Shown: positions 26,886 to 38,068, counted from the stretch's first letter. The stretch: DNA of 64,000 nt from Pseudomonas sp. Os17 (GCF_001547895.1 NZ_AP014627.1:561501-625500), one strand, 5' to 3'. Translations and numbers: made by a program. Notes: generated from the sequence alone by a model not told the origin.

Positions 26886-28057
26886 GGCAGCAGTTGCTCC
26901 CAGGCCGTTTGCGCCAGGGGCGGCTTGGGCAGGTCGGGGAGGGCCTGGCTGGGGCCAGGGCGAATGCCATCGCGCTCCAGGGCCGCCAGGACTCGGTCAG
27001 CAAAGTCCGGCGCCAGGGCCAGTTTGGTCGGCCAGCCCACCAGCAGGCGGTCTTGTCCGGCGAGGAAGGCGTTGTCCGGGCGGGTCAGGCCTGATTGTGC
27101 CGGTTCCGCCCGTTCCACTCGCAAGGTGGCCCATTGCGCCTGGCTCAGGTCGACCCAGGGCAGCAGCTGTCCCAGTTCCTTTTGGGCTGCAGCGATCTGC
27201 GCCGCCGGCTCCCGGGCCACGCCGTCGGCTTCGGCGAGATCGCCCCCCAGGTACCAGACCCACTGGCCGTCGGCGGCCGGATGGGTGGTGACGGTGATCC
27301 GCGGCTTGGGGCCGCCGCCCAGGCAATGGGCGTACAGCGGTTTCAGGCTGGGTCCCTTGACCAGCACCATGTGCAGCGGGCGTCGCTGCATGGCCGGCTG
27401 GCTCAGGCCGAGCGCCTGGAGCAGCTCGGCATTGCCGGCACCGGCGCTGAGGACGATGCGCTGCGCGCGAATTTCCCGATCATCGATCCGCAGGCCCACC
27501 AGCTGGCCGCTCTCGCGCAGTGGCTCGATCTTCTGGCCGGCCAGCAGGCTGTCGCCGCCCAGGTCCGCCAGACGCTGGATGACGCTGGGCACGTCCACCA
27601 CCAGCTCGGCCAGCCGATAGACCTTGCCCTTGAAGCGCTTGTCCTGCAGCGCTGGAGGCAGTTGCTCGCCCTTGACCTGGTCGACCCGGCCGCGCACGGC
27701 CTTGCTGGCAAAGAAGCTGGTGAGGTTGCCGGCCAGGGTGCCGGGGGACCAGAGATAGTGGGACTCGGAGAGCAGGCGCACACCGGACAGGTCCAGCTCG
27801 CCGGTACCGGCCAGGGCCTCGCGCCAGCGCCGGGGCATGTCGGCGATGGCTTCCGAGGCGCCGGTGAGGGCACCGTGCAGGGCGTACTTGGCGCCGCCGT
27901 GAATGATCCCCTGGGACTTCACGCTCTGTCCGCCACCGAGGCTGGCGCTTTCCACCAGTACAGTGGAAAAGCCCTGGCGCCGCAGGCGGGCGTTGAGCCA
28001 GAGACCGGCGACGCCTGCGCCGACAATCAGCACATCGGTGGAAATAGCGGATGGCAT
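26882..28057 (-). CDS. FAD-dependent oxidoreductase (DAO family)
   Basis: 391 residues from MPSAISTDVLIVGAG. The N-terminal Rossmann motif GAGVAGLWLNARL is followed by an acidic end of strand 2 (LVES). The SVKSQGIIHGGAKYAL segment resembles the flavin-contact region of glycerol-3-phosphate/2-hydroxyglutarate-type oxidases. An upstream in-frame start (28090) lies in a repeat region, and a GAGG site favours 28057. Substrate not predicted. Co-transcribed with the aldo/keto reductase. Confidence 0.85.
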   Translation of the reverse strand: MPSAISTDVLIVGAGVAGLWLNARLRRQGFSTVLVESASLGGGQSVKSQGIIHGGAKYALHGALTGASEAIADMPRRWREALAGTGELDLSGVRLLSESHYLWSPGTLAGNLTSFFASKAVRGRVDQVKGEQLPPALQDKRFKGKVYRLAELVVDVPSVIQRLADLGGDSLLAGQKIEPLRESGQLVGLRIDDREIRAQRIVLSAGAGNAELLQALGLSQPAMQRRPLHMVLVKGPSLKPLYAHCLGGGPKPRITVTTHPAADGQWVWYLGGDLAEADGVAREPAAQIAAAQKELGQLLPWVDLSQAQWATLRVERAEPAQSGLTRPDNAFLAGQDRLLVGWPTKLALAPDFADRVLAALERDGIRPGPSQALPDLPKPPLAQTAWEQLLP

Positions 28058-28090
28058 GCAGCGACCTCGGTAAACAAAACGAAGGCGCAA

Positions 28091-28161
28091 GTTTCAAGCC
28101 TCAAGCCTCAAGCTGCAAGCATGGCACTCACTCTTGCCGCTTGAAGCTTGTCGCTTGAGGC
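28091..28161. repeat. Long imperfect inverted repeat (copy 1)
   Basis: Two 29-base arms (28091-28119 and 28133-28161) match with about six mismatches around a 13-base loop. Each arm is built from repeated TCAAG/CTTGA units (CTTGAGGCT, GCAAGC). A related element lies at 34687-34754. It sits between the SMR and oxidoreductase genes, where the transcript could form a strong hairpin. Confidence 0.75.
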
Positions 28162-28167
28162 TGCTTT

Positions 28168-28500
28168 TTAATGCCCGGCGGTTTTCGAGAACAACTGGAT
28201 CACCACCACGCCGAGGACGATCAGCGCCATGCCCAGCATCGCCGGGATATCCAGCTTCTGGCCGTACAGGAACAGCGCGGCAATGCTGACCATGACGATG
28301 CCCATGCCGGCCCATACCGCATAGGCCACGCCCACCGGGACGGTGCGCACTACCAGGGTCAGCATCCAGAAGGCCACGCCGTAGCCGACGATGATCAGCG
28401 CCAGGGGCAACGGTGTGCTCAGGCCCTTGACCGCTTTCATTGAAACAGTGGCAATCACTTCCGCGCAGATGGCGATGGCCAGGTAGTAGTAAGCGTTCAT
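28168..28500 (-). CDS. Small multidrug resistance (SMR) efflux protein
   Basis: 110 residues, four membrane segments, with the essential Glu14 in AICAEVIATVSMKA and the SMR signature YAVWAGMGIV near 60. It is expected to be a proton-coupled dimeric exporter of quaternary ammonium or other cations in the inner membrane. Members of this family split into EmrE, Gdx/SugE and spermidine types; the W-A-G-M-G segment is closer to EmrE/QacE. It is divergent from the LysR gene, which may regulate it. Confidence 0.9.
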   Translation of the reverse strand: MNAYYYLAIAICAEVIATVSMKAVKGLSTPLPLALIIVGYGVAFWMLTLVVRTVPVGVAYAVWAGMGIVMVSIAALFLYGQKLDIPAMLGMALIVLGVVVIQLFSKTAGH

Positions 28501-28604
28501 GGGAGGGTTCCTCGTGTTTGGGACTGCTTTCTGAGGTCGGCATTCTAGAGACTGCCCAGATGGGGTAAAGTCATTACCTATCTGTTATGGAGATAGGTTG
28601 CGCT

Positions 28605-29495
28605 ATGAACATGCAATGGAACCTGGAGCAGTTGCGGCTGTTCGTCAGTGTCGCCGAGCTGCGTTCGTTTTCCGCGGTGGCCCGCCAGCAACGCAAGGCG
28701 CAATCGGCCATCAGCAGCGCCATCGCTCTGCTGGAGGAGGACCTGGGGGTCAGCCTGTTCGAGCGCAGCAGCGGGCGCCAGCCCAAGCTCAGCGAAGCCG
28801 GCAGTGCCTTGTTGCAGGAGGCGCGGGAGATTCTGCGCCAGTGCGATCGCCTCAATGGCCGGGCCCTGGCCTTGATGCGGGGCCAGGAGGCGCGGTTGCG
28901 CCTGGCCCAGGATGAGGCGATGCCTTACCAGCCGGTGCTCGACAGCCTGGAAGCCCTGGCCGAGCGCTTTCCCAGCCTGGAGGTGCAACTGGCCAGCGGC
29001 GCCCAGGGCGATGTGGCGCGCAAGCTGGTGGAGCGCCGGGCCGACCTGGGCTTGCTGTTCCACCATGAGCAGATGCCCGAAACCCTGGAGCGTCAGGCCC
29101 TGGGCAGCGTTGAAATGGTCACGGTGTGTGCCGTGGGGCATCCCCTGGCCCATGAAAAACGAGTCAATCGCCAGCTCCTGGCCCGGCACCGGCAGTTGCT
29201 GATCGCCCCGCAACTCAGTGGTTATCCCGGTGGTGAGCAAGTCAGCCCCCAGGTCTGGCGGGCGGACAGCTTCTACGTGATGGCCGAATGGCTGATGCGT
29301 GGCCTTGGTTGGGCCTGGTTGCCGCGGCATGTGGTGCAGTACCCGACCTATCAGCATCAGATGGTGGAGCTGGTCAGCGAATGGACGCCGCCGGCGCTGG
29401 TGGTTGAGCTGGCCTGGCGCCGCGACGAGCCCCTGGGGCCGGCCGCGCGCTGGCTGGCGGAACGTTTTGCCGTGCACCTGAAGGCGATCGGCTAA
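28605..29495 (+). CDS. LysR-family transcriptional regulator
   Basis: 296 residues. The N-terminal winged helix-turn-helix covers about 1-60 (FVSVAELRSFSAVARQQ, then SAISSAIALLEEDLGVSLFER); the effector-binding domain follows. The frame opens at 28587, but GGAGAT places initiation at the ATG at 28605. It is divergent from the SMR gene across about 100 bases; LysR regulators commonly control such a neighbour. The effector is unknown. Confidence 0.9.
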   Translation: MNMQWNLEQLRLFVSVAELRSFSAVARQQRKAQSAISSAIALLEEDLGVSLFERSSGRQPKLSEAGSALLQEAREILRQCDRLNGRALALMRGQEARLRLAQDEAMPYQPVLDSLEALAERFPSLEVQLASGAQGDVARKLVERRADLGLLFHHEQMPETLERQALGSVEMVTVCAVGHPLAHEKRVNRQLLARHRQLLIAPQLSGYPGGEQVSPQVWRADSFYVMAEWLMRGLGWAWLPRHVVQYPTYQHQMVELVSEWTPPALVVELAWRRDEPLGPAARWLAERFAVHLKAIG

Positions 29496-29503
29496 AAAAC
29501 CGA

Positions 29504-29509
29504 TAAACT
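29504..29509 (+). promoter_or_regulatory. Candidate -10 box close to waaA
   Basis: TAAACT followed by CCGCCGCC, only 8 bases before the waaA ATG. If used, the transcript would start at or next to the start codon. Confidence 0.3.
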
Positions 29510-29517
29510 CCGCCGCC

Positions 29518-30798
29518 ATGAATAGAACTCTCTATACCGCACTGTTTTACCTGGGGCTGCCATTGGTAGCGATTCGCCTGTGGCTGCGTTCGCGCAAGGC
29601 CCCGGCTTATGCCAAGCGCATTGGCGAGCGCTTCTCTCTGGGCTTGCCGGTGATGCAGACCGGCGGTATCTGGGTGCATGCGGTGTCCGTGGGCGAGAGC
29701 ATTGCCGCGGCGCCAATGATCCGGGCCCTGTTGGCCCGTCATCCGCAACTGCCGATTACCGTGACCTGCATGACCCCCACCGGCTCCGAGCGCATTCAGG
29801 CGCTGTTCGCCCATGAGCCGCGCATCCAGCATTGCTACCTGCCTTACGATCTGCCTTGCGCTGCTGCGCGCTTTCTCGATCGGGTGCAGCCCAAGCTGGC
29901 GGTGATCATGGAAACCGAACTGTGGCCCAACCACATCGACCAGTGCGCTCGGCGCGGGATTCCGGTGGCCCTGGCCAATGCCCGATTGTCCGCGCGTTCG
30001 GCCAAGGGTTATGGGCGCTTTGCCGGTCTGACGGCGCCGATGCTGGCGCAGATGAGCCTGTTCGCGGTGCAGACCGAGACCGAGGCCCAGCGTTTCCGGG
30101 AGCTGGGCGCGCGTCCCGAGACGGTGGAAGTGACAGGCTCGATCAAGTTCGACCTGAGCATCGATCCGCAACTGCTGGTGCGTGCCCGTGAGCTGCGCCA
30201 GCAGTGGCAGGCCATGGACCGCCCGGTATGGATCGCCGCCAGTACCCACGAAGGTGAAGACGCCGTGGTGCTCGACGCCCATCGACAACTGCTGGCCAGT
30301 TACCCGAATGCCTTGCTGATTCTGGTGCCACGGCACCCGGAACGCTTCAACTCGGTGTACGAGCTGTGTCGGCAACAGGGTTTCACGACCATTCGCCGCT
30401 CCGCCGGCGAGCCAGTGGACGCCACCACCTCGGTGTTGCTGGGGGACACCATGGGCGAGTTGCTGTTCCTCTATGCCCTGGCCGACAGCGCCTTTGTCGG
30501 TGGCAGCCTGGTGGCCAACGGCGGGCACAATCTGCTGGAGCCGGCGGCGCTGGCCAAGCCGGTGATCAGCGGGCCGCACCTGTTCAACTTCCTGGAAATC
30601 GCCGCGATGCTGCGCGAGGCCGGAGCCTTGCAGGAGGTGGATGACGCCGAGGGGCTGGCGGTGGCGGTGCAGCGTCTGTTCGAGTTGCCCCGGGATGCGC
30701 AGAAGATGGCCGAGGCCGGGCTCAAGGTGCTCAAGGCCAACCAGGGGGCCTTGCAGCGGTTGTTGGATGGCCTTGATCGTCTCTTGAACAGGCACTGA
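29518..30798 (+). CDS. waaA: Kdo transferase (lipid A Kdo transferase)
   Basis: Adds Kdo from CMP-Kdo to lipid IVA at the inner membrane, the step before heptose addition by WaaC. 426 residues, GT30: an N-terminal hydrophobic anchor (about 4-20), HAVSVGES with the catalytic Glu60, then METELWPN near 135 and the C-terminal SLVANGGHNLLEPAAL near 322. No Shine-Dalgarno sequence is visible in front of the ATG. It lies 22 bases after the LysR gene. Confidence 0.96.
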   Translation: MNRTLYTALFYLGLPLVAIRLWLRSRKAPAYAKRIGERFSLGLPVMQTGGIWVHAVSVGESIAAAPMIRALLARHPQLPITVTCMTPTGSERIQALFAHEPRIQHCYLPYDLPCAAARFLDRVQPKLAVIMETELWPNHIDQCARRGIPVALANARLSARSAKGYGRFAGLTAPMLAQMSLFAVQTETEAQRFRELGARPETVEVTGSIKFDLSIDPQLLVRARELRQQWQAMDRPVWIAASTHEGEDAVVLDAHRQLLASYPNALLILVPRHPERFNSVYELCRQQGFTTIRRSAGEPVDATTSVLLGDTMGELLFLYALADSAFVGGSLVANGGHNLLEPAALAKPVISGPHLFNFLEIAAMLREAGALQEVDDAEGLAVAVQRLFELPRDAQKMAEAGLKVLKANQGALQRLLDGLDRLLNRH

Positions 30799-30807
30799 TC
30801 GTCCGTC

Positions 30808-30848
30808 TGTAGCCGCTGCCGCAGGCTGCGTTCGGCGGCGTAGCGGCC
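30808..30848. repeat. REP-like intergenic element
   Basis: GTAGCCGCTGCCGCAGG with a partly complementary GCGGCGTAGCGGC downstream. This is the kind of GTAGCCGCTGCCG repeat scattered in Pseudomonas intergenic DNA. It lies between the waaA stop and the terminator. Confidence 0.55.
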
Positions 30849-30850
30849 AC

Positions 30851-30882
30851 AAAAAAAGGCCACCCGCAAAGGTGGCCTTTTT
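30851..30882. terminator. Bidirectional intrinsic terminator
   Basis: Seven A, GGCCACC, loop CGCAAA, GGTGGCC, five T. It separates converging waaA and the TolC-type gene. Confidence 0.92.
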
Positions 30883-30896
30883 CATGGCTCCAGGCT

Positions 30897-32327
30897 TCAG
30901 GGACGAGCCTTGAGCTGCTCCTGTGCGGCCTTGGCCAGGTCCGGCGGCAGGAAGTCGCGGTCCGGGTTGTAGTCGGCCTTGAGGTAGCGCGACAGGTCCT
31001 GCAGGTCGCCGGGGTTGAGGGTGCCGGCGGCCTGTTTCAGGCGCAGGTTGTCGAGGATGTAGTCGTAGCGGCTGTTGTTGTAGTTGCGCACCGAGGTGTA
31101 CAGCTGACGTTGGGCATCCAGCACGTCGACGATATTGCGCGTCCCCACCTGATAGCCGATTTCCGTGGCTTCCACGGCGCTCTGGTTGGAGATGATCGAC
31201 TGGCGTCGGGCCTGGACCTGTTCGACATCGGTGTTCACCGCGCGATGCAGGTTGCGGGTGTTCTCCACCACCTGGCGACGCAGGGATTCGCGCTGCTGCT
31301 CGGTCTGGCTCAGGCGCGAGTAGGACTCGCGGACCTGGGAGCTGGTCAGGCCGCCGCTGTAGATCGGGATGTTCAGTTGCAGGCCGATGGAGCGCTGCTC
31401 GACATCGCTGCCGTAGCGCGTCAACGGGTTGGGGTTGCTGAAGCCCAGGGCGTCGTTATCGCCTTTCTTGTACTGCGCCACGGCGTCCAGGGTCGGGGCG
31501 TGCCCGGCCTTGCGCTGCTTGAGGGTTTCCTCGGCGGCGCTGACCGCGTAGTTGCTGGCCAGCAGGTTGAGGTTCTGCCGGGCGGCGGTGTCGACCCAGG
31601 CCTTGGCGTCGTTGGGCGTCGGTGCCAGCACCGGCAGGGTGTGGACAATGCCCTGGATCGAGTTGTACTCGCGGTTGGTCAGGGTGATCAGCGCTTCGAA
31701 AGCGTCATCCACCTGACGCTGGGCGAGGATCCGGTTGGCCCGGGCGGTGTCGTAGCTGGCCTGGGCCTGCAGGACGTCGGTCTTGTCCGACAGACCCACG
31801 TCGAAGCGTTCGTTGGACTGGTCCAGTTGACGCTTGAAGGCGGCTTCCTCGGCCTTGGTCGAGGCCAGGTTGTCCTGGGCGCGCAACACCGCGAAGTAGT
31901 TTTCCGCGCTTTGCAGGATCAGGTTCTGTTCGGTGGCCGAGAGCTGCAGCGAGGCCTGCTCGTTGATGTCCTTGGCGGCCTGCAGCTGGAACCAGCGGTC
32001 GGCGCGGAACAGCGGCTGGGCCAGGGTCGCCTGGTAGACGTTGCCGCTGCGGGTCGAGGCCATGGATGGCTCATCGAACTTGGTGCGGGTGTTGTTGATG
32101 TCCGCCCCCGCCGAGAGGTTGGGCAGCAGCCCGGCGCGGGCCTGGGGCACCACTTCCTTCTGGGCGCCGTACTGAGCGCGGGCAGCGGCCAGATCGGCGT
32201 TGTTGTCCACCGCTTCCTGGTAGACGCTGACCAGATCGGTCTTGGTGGTCAAAGGCGCTTCTGCTGCCCATGCCATTCCATTGGACGCACAAGACACGGC
32301 AACAGCCAGTGAGAGTTTGCGCAGCAT
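30897..32327 (-). CDS. TolC-family outer membrane channel protein
   Basis: 476 residues. An N-terminal signal peptide ends near AWAAEA (about residue 22), with no lipobox Cys after it, so it is TolC-like rather than OprM-like. Two OEP domains follow, rich in coiled-coil segments (for example ATEQNLILQSAENYFAVL and SQTEQQRESLRRQVVENTR). It forms the outer-membrane exit duct for type I secretion or RND/MFS efflux. No partner exporter is next to it, so it likely serves several systems. It is divergent from the TPP riboswitch-thiC unit. Confidence 0.9.
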   Translation of the reverse strand: MLRKLSLAVAVSCASNGMAWAAEAPLTTKTDLVSVYQEAVDNNADLAAARAQYGAQKEVVPQARAGLLPNLSAGADINNTRTKFDEPSMASTRSGNVYQATLAQPLFRADRWFQLQAAKDINEQASLQLSATEQNLILQSAENYFAVLRAQDNLASTKAEEAAFKRQLDQSNERFDVGLSDKTDVLQAQASYDTARANRILAQRQVDDAFEALITLTNREYNSIQGIVHTLPVLAPTPNDAKAWVDTAARQNLNLLASNYAVSAAEETLKQRKAGHAPTLDAVAQYKKGDNDALGFSNPNPLTRYGSDVEQRSIGLQLNIPIYSGGLTSSQVRESYSRLSQTEQQRESLRRQVVENTRNLHRAVNTDVEQVQARRQSIISNQSAVEATEIGYQVGTRNIVDVLDAQRQLYTSVRNYNNSRYDYILDNLRLKQAAGTLNPGDLQDLSRYLKADYNPDRDFLPPDLAKAAQEQLKARP

Positions 32328-32489
32328 TCGGCGATCCCTAGAGTTGATATTACGGAGATAATCCAGGCGCCAAGGCTAAGGCGCGGTCCATGGAGCGTCA
32401 AGGTTCGACATAGGGCAGGGAGTGTAGAGCTGCTGACCTAGGGCAACAATCCTGCAATTACGCCATTCATCCTGCTTATTGCACCGGTG

Positions 32490-32519
32490 TTGGCGTTCTG
32501 TCCCGGCTTTGTCTAGACT
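32490..32519 (+). promoter_or_regulatory. Candidate promoter of the TPP riboswitch-thiC transcript
   Basis: TTGGCG, an 18-base spacer, then TAGACT with a GC-rich discriminator, ending 8 bases before the riboswitch P1 stem. The boxes match the sigma70 consensus moderately. Confidence 0.45.
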
Positions 32520-32526
32520 GGCGCGG

Positions 32527-34681
<2,155 letters not shown>

Positions 34682-34686
34682 GCCAC

Positions 34687-34754
34687 GAGCTGCAAGCTTC
34701 AAGTGGAAAGCAAAGGGCGACGTGCTTTTTCTTGACGCTTGAGGCTTGCAGCTT
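34687..34754. repeat. Inverted repeat (copy 2) between thiC and the permease gene
   Basis: A 17-base arm (34687-34703, GAGCTGCAAGCTTCAAG) matches the complement of 34738-34754 with two differences around a 34-base loop. It uses the same CTTGAGGCTTGCAGC-type units as the element near 28.1 kb. It starts 5 bases after the thiC stop, so it could attenuate read-through into the permease. Confidence 0.72.
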
Positions 34755-34781
34755 GCTCCTGTCCCTTTTGAGATATATCCC

Positions 34782-36068
34782 TTGAACAGTCCAAGTACCT
34801 ATTCCCCCAATCTTGCGGTGCCCGCCGACAAGCGTGTGTTTGGCGCCCGGGATCTGTTTTCCCTGTGGTTCTCCCTCGGCATCGGTTTGATGGTGCTGCA
34901 GACCGGTGCGCTGTTGGCGCCAGGCCTGGGGCTGTCTCATGCGTTGCTGGCGATCTTTCTTGGCACCGCTGTGGGCGTTCTGCTGCTGGCGGCGGTGGGG
35001 GTGATCGGTAGCGACACCGGTCTGTCGTCCATGGCTGCGCTCAAGCTCAGCCTGGGCCGCCGCGGCGCCAGTCTGCCGGCGTTGCTCAACCTGCTGCAGT
35101 TGGTGGGCTGGGGCGCGTTTGAAATCATCGTCATGCGCGATGCCGCCAGCCTCCTGGGCACCCGGGCCTTCAGTGAAGGCAGCCTGCTGGCCAATCCGCT
35201 GCTCTGGACCCTGTTTTTCGGTGCCCTGGCGACCTTGCTGGCGGTCAGTGGCCCCTTGACCTTTGTCCGCCGGATCCTGCGCAAGTGGGGCATCTGGCTA
35301 TTGCTCGCGGCGTGCCTGTGGCTGACCTGGAACCTGTTCGCCCGGGCCGACCTGGCGGCGCTCCGGGCTCAGGCCGGGGATGGCTCGATGCCGTTTGCCG
35401 CAGGCTTCGACATCGCCATTGCCATGCCCTTGTCGTGGTTGCCGCTGATCGCCGACTACTCGCGCTTCGGCAAGCGCGCCAAGAGCGTGTTCGGCGGCAC
35501 GGCCCTGGGTTTTTTCATCGGCAATTTCTGGCTGATGAGCCTGGGCGTTGCCTACACCCTGGCCTTCGCCCCGAGCGGTGAGGTGAATGCCTTGCTGTTG
35601 GCGCTGGCCGGTGCCGGGTTGGGGATTCCGCTGCTGCTGATCCTGCTGGACGAGTCGGAGAACGCCTTTGCCGACATTCATTCGGCGGCGGTTTCCAGTG
35701 GCATTCTGCTGCGCCTGAAGGTCGAGCACCTGGCCCTGGCCATCGGTGTGCTCTGCACCCTGATCGCCTGCCTGGCACCGCTGGCCCAGTATCAGAACTT
35801 CCTGCTGTTGATCGGCTCGGTGTTCGCGCCGCTGTTTGGCGTGGTGCTGGTGGATCACTTCATCCTGCGCCGACGCTGCGGGGATGATTCGCTGTCAGCC
35901 TGGCGCTGGACCGCGCTGTTGGCCTGGCTGGGTGGGGTGAGCACCTATCACCTGCTGGCCAACCTGTATCCGGATGTCGGGGCTACCCTGCCGTCGCTGC
36001 TGCTGGCAGGGCTGTTGCAGTGGCTGCTGGGCCGGGCGCTCAGTTCCCGGGAAACAGCTCGGGCTTGA
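34782..36068 (+). CDS. cytX: Putative hydroxymethylpyrimidine transporter CytX (NCS1 family)
   Basis: About 428 residues with some 12 membrane segments, NCS1 cytosine/purine permease type; DLFSLWFSLGIGLMVLQTG near the N-terminus and ADYSRFGK near 230 are typical. CytX members are tied to thiamine loci and thought to import HMP or related pyrimidines, which fits its place behind riboswitch-controlled thiC. The start is uncertain: TTG at 34782 is preferred because an earlier TTG (34746) lies inside the repeat. Its last 29 bases overlap the converging lipoprotein gene. Confidence 0.8.
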   Translation: MNSPSTYSPNLAVPADKRVFGARDLFSLWFSLGIGLMVLQTGALLAPGLGLSHALLAIFLGTAVGVLLLAAVGVIGSDTGLSSMAALKLSLGRRGASLPALLNLLQLVGWGAFEIIVMRDAASLLGTRAFSEGSLLANPLLWTLFFGALATLLAVSGPLTFVRRILRKWGIWLLLAACLWLTWNLFARADLAALRAQAGDGSMPFAAGFDIAIAMPLSWLPLIADYSRFGKRAKSVFGGTALGFFIGNFWLMSLGVAYTLAFAPSGEVNALLLALAGAGLGIPLLLILLDESENAFADIHSAAVSSGILLRLKVEHLALAIGVLCTLIACLAPLAQYQNFLLLIGSVFAPLFGVVLVDHFILRRRCGDDSLSAWRWTALLAWLGGVSTYHLLANLYPDVGATLPSLLLAGLLQWLLGRALSSRETARA

Positions 36069-36783
36069 GCACGCCCTTGAGGCGGTCGTAGGGAATCTGC
36101 AATTCGATATGGCCCAGCACCGAGGGCGCGATGGTGCTGACGTCGTACTTGAGGGTCACGGCTTTCTGGGTCAGCGCCACGTTGGCGGTTTTCTGGAACG
36201 GCCAGGTCTTGATGAATTCGGCTTCGCGATCCAGGTGGGTGCTGATCAACCAGTTGTTGTGGGCGACCCGCGCGGCCTTCCAGAACATCTCCTCCTGGCC
36301 GGGCAGCAGCATGTCCGCCAGGCTCAGCGCCCGATGCTGCTGGCGCGAATAGTTGACGAAGCCCCGGCCCGGGGTGCCGTTGGCGGCACCGGTGTCCAGG
36401 TAGCTGGCCAGCTCGATGATCACCAGGCCGTCATGCTGCTCGCGTACCTTGGATTGCAGGTACATGCCGTGGCGGTCCGCTGCGCTGCGCAGGAACTGCT
36501 CGCGGTAGGCTTCCAGGCTGGCCGGCAGCGCTGCGTCGGGGCTGGTGCGGGTCATTTGCAGCAGGCGTTTTTCGACGATGGCATCCAGTTGCGGCTCGGC
36601 GGGAAAGTGCACGGTGTCGAGGTTGACCAGCGGACAGTCGGCGCCGCTGCAGCCGGGCTTGAGCTGCTCGGACTTCTCGCGCTTGGTTTCCAGCGGCGTG
36701 TTGTAGCTTGGCTGAAACAGGCTTTGGCAGGCGCCCAGGGTCAGGGCGATACAGGCCACGGAGGCGATTTTTACAAGCGACAT
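36040..36783 (-). CDS. Lipoprotein with DUF3298/RsiV-like domain (PA4972-like)
   Basis: 247 residues. The N-terminal lipoprotein signal has lipobox LGAC (Cys19). A DUF4163/DUF3298-type region follows: SYLDTGAANGTPGRGFVNYS near 135, LSLADMLLPG near 160, then a C-terminal beta-rich part. RsiV members of this group bind lysozyme, but here there is no transmembrane anti-sigma part, so that role should not be assumed. Probably anchored in the outer membrane, facing the periplasm. It overlaps tail-to-tail with the permease gene. Confidence 0.78.
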   Translation of the reverse strand: MSLVKIASVACIALTLGACQSLFQPSYNTPLETKREKSEQLKPGCSGADCPLVNLDTVHFPAEPQLDAIVEKRLLQMTRTSPDAALPASLEAYREQFLRSAADRHGMYLQSKVREQHDGLVIIELASYLDTGAANGTPGRGFVNYSRQQHRALSLADMLLPGQEEMFWKAARVAHNNWLISTHLDREAEFIKTWPFQKTANVALTQKAVTLKYDVSTIAPSVLGHIELQIPYDRLKGVLKPELFPGN

Positions 36784-36826
36784 GGGCGTCCTTCATAAAC
36801 CAGGGGGAGGCATGGGTTACCGGCTT

Positions 36827-36847
36827 CGACTGCCTGCGAGGCAGTCG
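36827..36847. repeat. Perfect hairpin in the gap before nudF
   Basis: CGACTGCCT / AGGCAGTCG with a GCG loop. It lies between the divergent lipoprotein and nudF genes, so it is not needed as a terminator; it may be a regulatory or mRNA-end structure. No T-run. Confidence 0.5.
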
Positions 36848-37007
36848 GTTCGCCACTAAGCTCAATAGAGGCAATTAGATTAGGTTTAGCCCCTCGCCGT
36901 CTATCCCGCTGAGGCTAAAGGGGCTGCATCGGCAGCGGCGGGCGCGTTAGGATGGCGCGAAGTCGAGGGGGATCCTCGGGACGAACAGGCTGTACACGAG
37001 GATTGCT

Positions 37008-37625
37008 ATGACTGACTTTGCCAACTCCACGCCGAGTGCCGTCGAGATCATCCGGCGCGAGAACTGCTTCCAGGGTTTCTATCGGCTCGACCGCCTGCAA
37101 CTGCGTCATGAATTGTTCGCCGGTGGCATGGGGCGGGAAATCAATCGTGAGGTTCTGCTGCGTCACGATGCGGTGTGCGTACTGCCGTACGATCCGCAGC
37201 GCGATGAGGTGGTGCTGATCGAACAGTTTCGCATCGGTGCCATGGGCAAGGCCGCCACGCCCTGGCTGGTGGAACTGGTGGCCGGGTTGATCGACAAGGA
37301 CGAGCAGCCGGAAGAGGTGGCGCGTCGTGAGGCGCAGGAGGAAGCTGGCCTGGAAATCTCGGCGCTGTGGCCGATGATCGAGTATTTCCCGTCGCCAGGG
37401 GGCAGCACCGAATTCGTTCATCTGTTCCTGGGACGATGCGACAGCAGTGCCGCCGGCGGGTTGCACGGGCTGGAGGAAGAGGCGGAAGACATCCGGGTTT
37501 CGGTGATGGCCTATGAAGATGCGCAGCAGGCCATGCGCGATGGGCGGATCTGCAATGCCGCCAGCATCATTGCCTTGCAGTGGCTGGCGCTCAATCGCGC
37601 TGAAGTGAGGGGGTTATGGTCGTAA
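37008..37625 (+). CDS. nudF: ADP-ribose diphosphatase (Nudix)
   Basis: Hydrolyses ADP-ribose to AMP and ribose 5-phosphate. 205 residues with an exact Nudix box at 93-115 (G93-x5-E99-x7-REAQEEAGL) and the family segment VLPYDPQRDEVVLIEQFR before it. The AGGA site before the ATG is good. It overlaps the DUF1249 gene by 10 bases, and this pair plus cpdA and yqiA is the usual gammaproteobacterial cluster near parE. Confidence 0.95.
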   Translation: MTDFANSTPSAVEIIRRENCFQGFYRLDRLQLRHELFAGGMGREINREVLLRHDAVCVLPYDPQRDEVVLIEQFRIGAMGKAATPWLVELVAGLIDKDEQPEEVARREAQEEAGLEISALWPMIEYFPSPGGSTEFVHLFLGRCDSSAAGGLHGLEEEAEDIRVSVMAYEDAQQAMRDGRICNAASIIALQWLALNRAEVRGLWS

Positions 37626-38068
37626 ACAAGGTACGCGACCGCTATCGGGTGGATCTGGCGGGGCTGCAAGCTTCCTGCGAGGCCAACTATGCCCGACTGA
37701 TGCGCCTGCTGCCTGACATGCGCAACCAGCCTGTGGCTCGGCGCATCGCCGTGACCCAGGGCGAGCAGATGCTCGGCGTCCTGGCCCTGGAAGTGGTGCT
37801 GACCTGCCCTTACACCACCACCTTGCAGGTGCGCCAGGAGCACAGTCTGCCCTGGCTGCCGGTGCCGCAACTGGAGGTACAGGTCTATCACGATGCGCGC
37901 ATGGCGGAAGTCATCAGCGCCGAGCATGCCCGGCGGTTTCGCAGCATCTATCCCTATCCGAATGCCTTCATGCACCAGCCGGACGAGAAGGCCCAGCTGA
38001 ATGTTTTCCTGGGGGAGTGGCTGAGCCATTGCCTGGCCTGTGGGCACGAGTTCGAAGCCGTGCGCTAG
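37616..38068 (+). CDS. DUF1249 protein (YqiB-like)
   Basis: 150 residues, conserved partner of nudF and cpdA in gammaproteobacteria. Visible segments are YRVDLAGLQASCEANYARLMRL at the N-terminus and YPYPNAFMHQPDEKAQLN near 122. There are no known catalytic motifs and no membrane segment. Its start is inside nudF, so it is co-translated. Function unknown. Confidence 0.85.
   Translation: MVVNKVRDRYRVDLAGLQASCEANYARLMRLLPDMRNQPVARRIAVTQGEQMLGVLALEVVLTCPYTTTLQVRQEHSLPWLPVPQLEVQVYHDARMAEVISAEHARRFRSIYPYPNAFMHQPDEKAQLNVFLGEWLSHCLACGHEFEAVR

Noticed and set aside
28091..28161. CRISPR-like short repeats (TCAAG/CTTGA units)
   Set aside because: The units are too short and arranged as one inverted repeat with no spacers.
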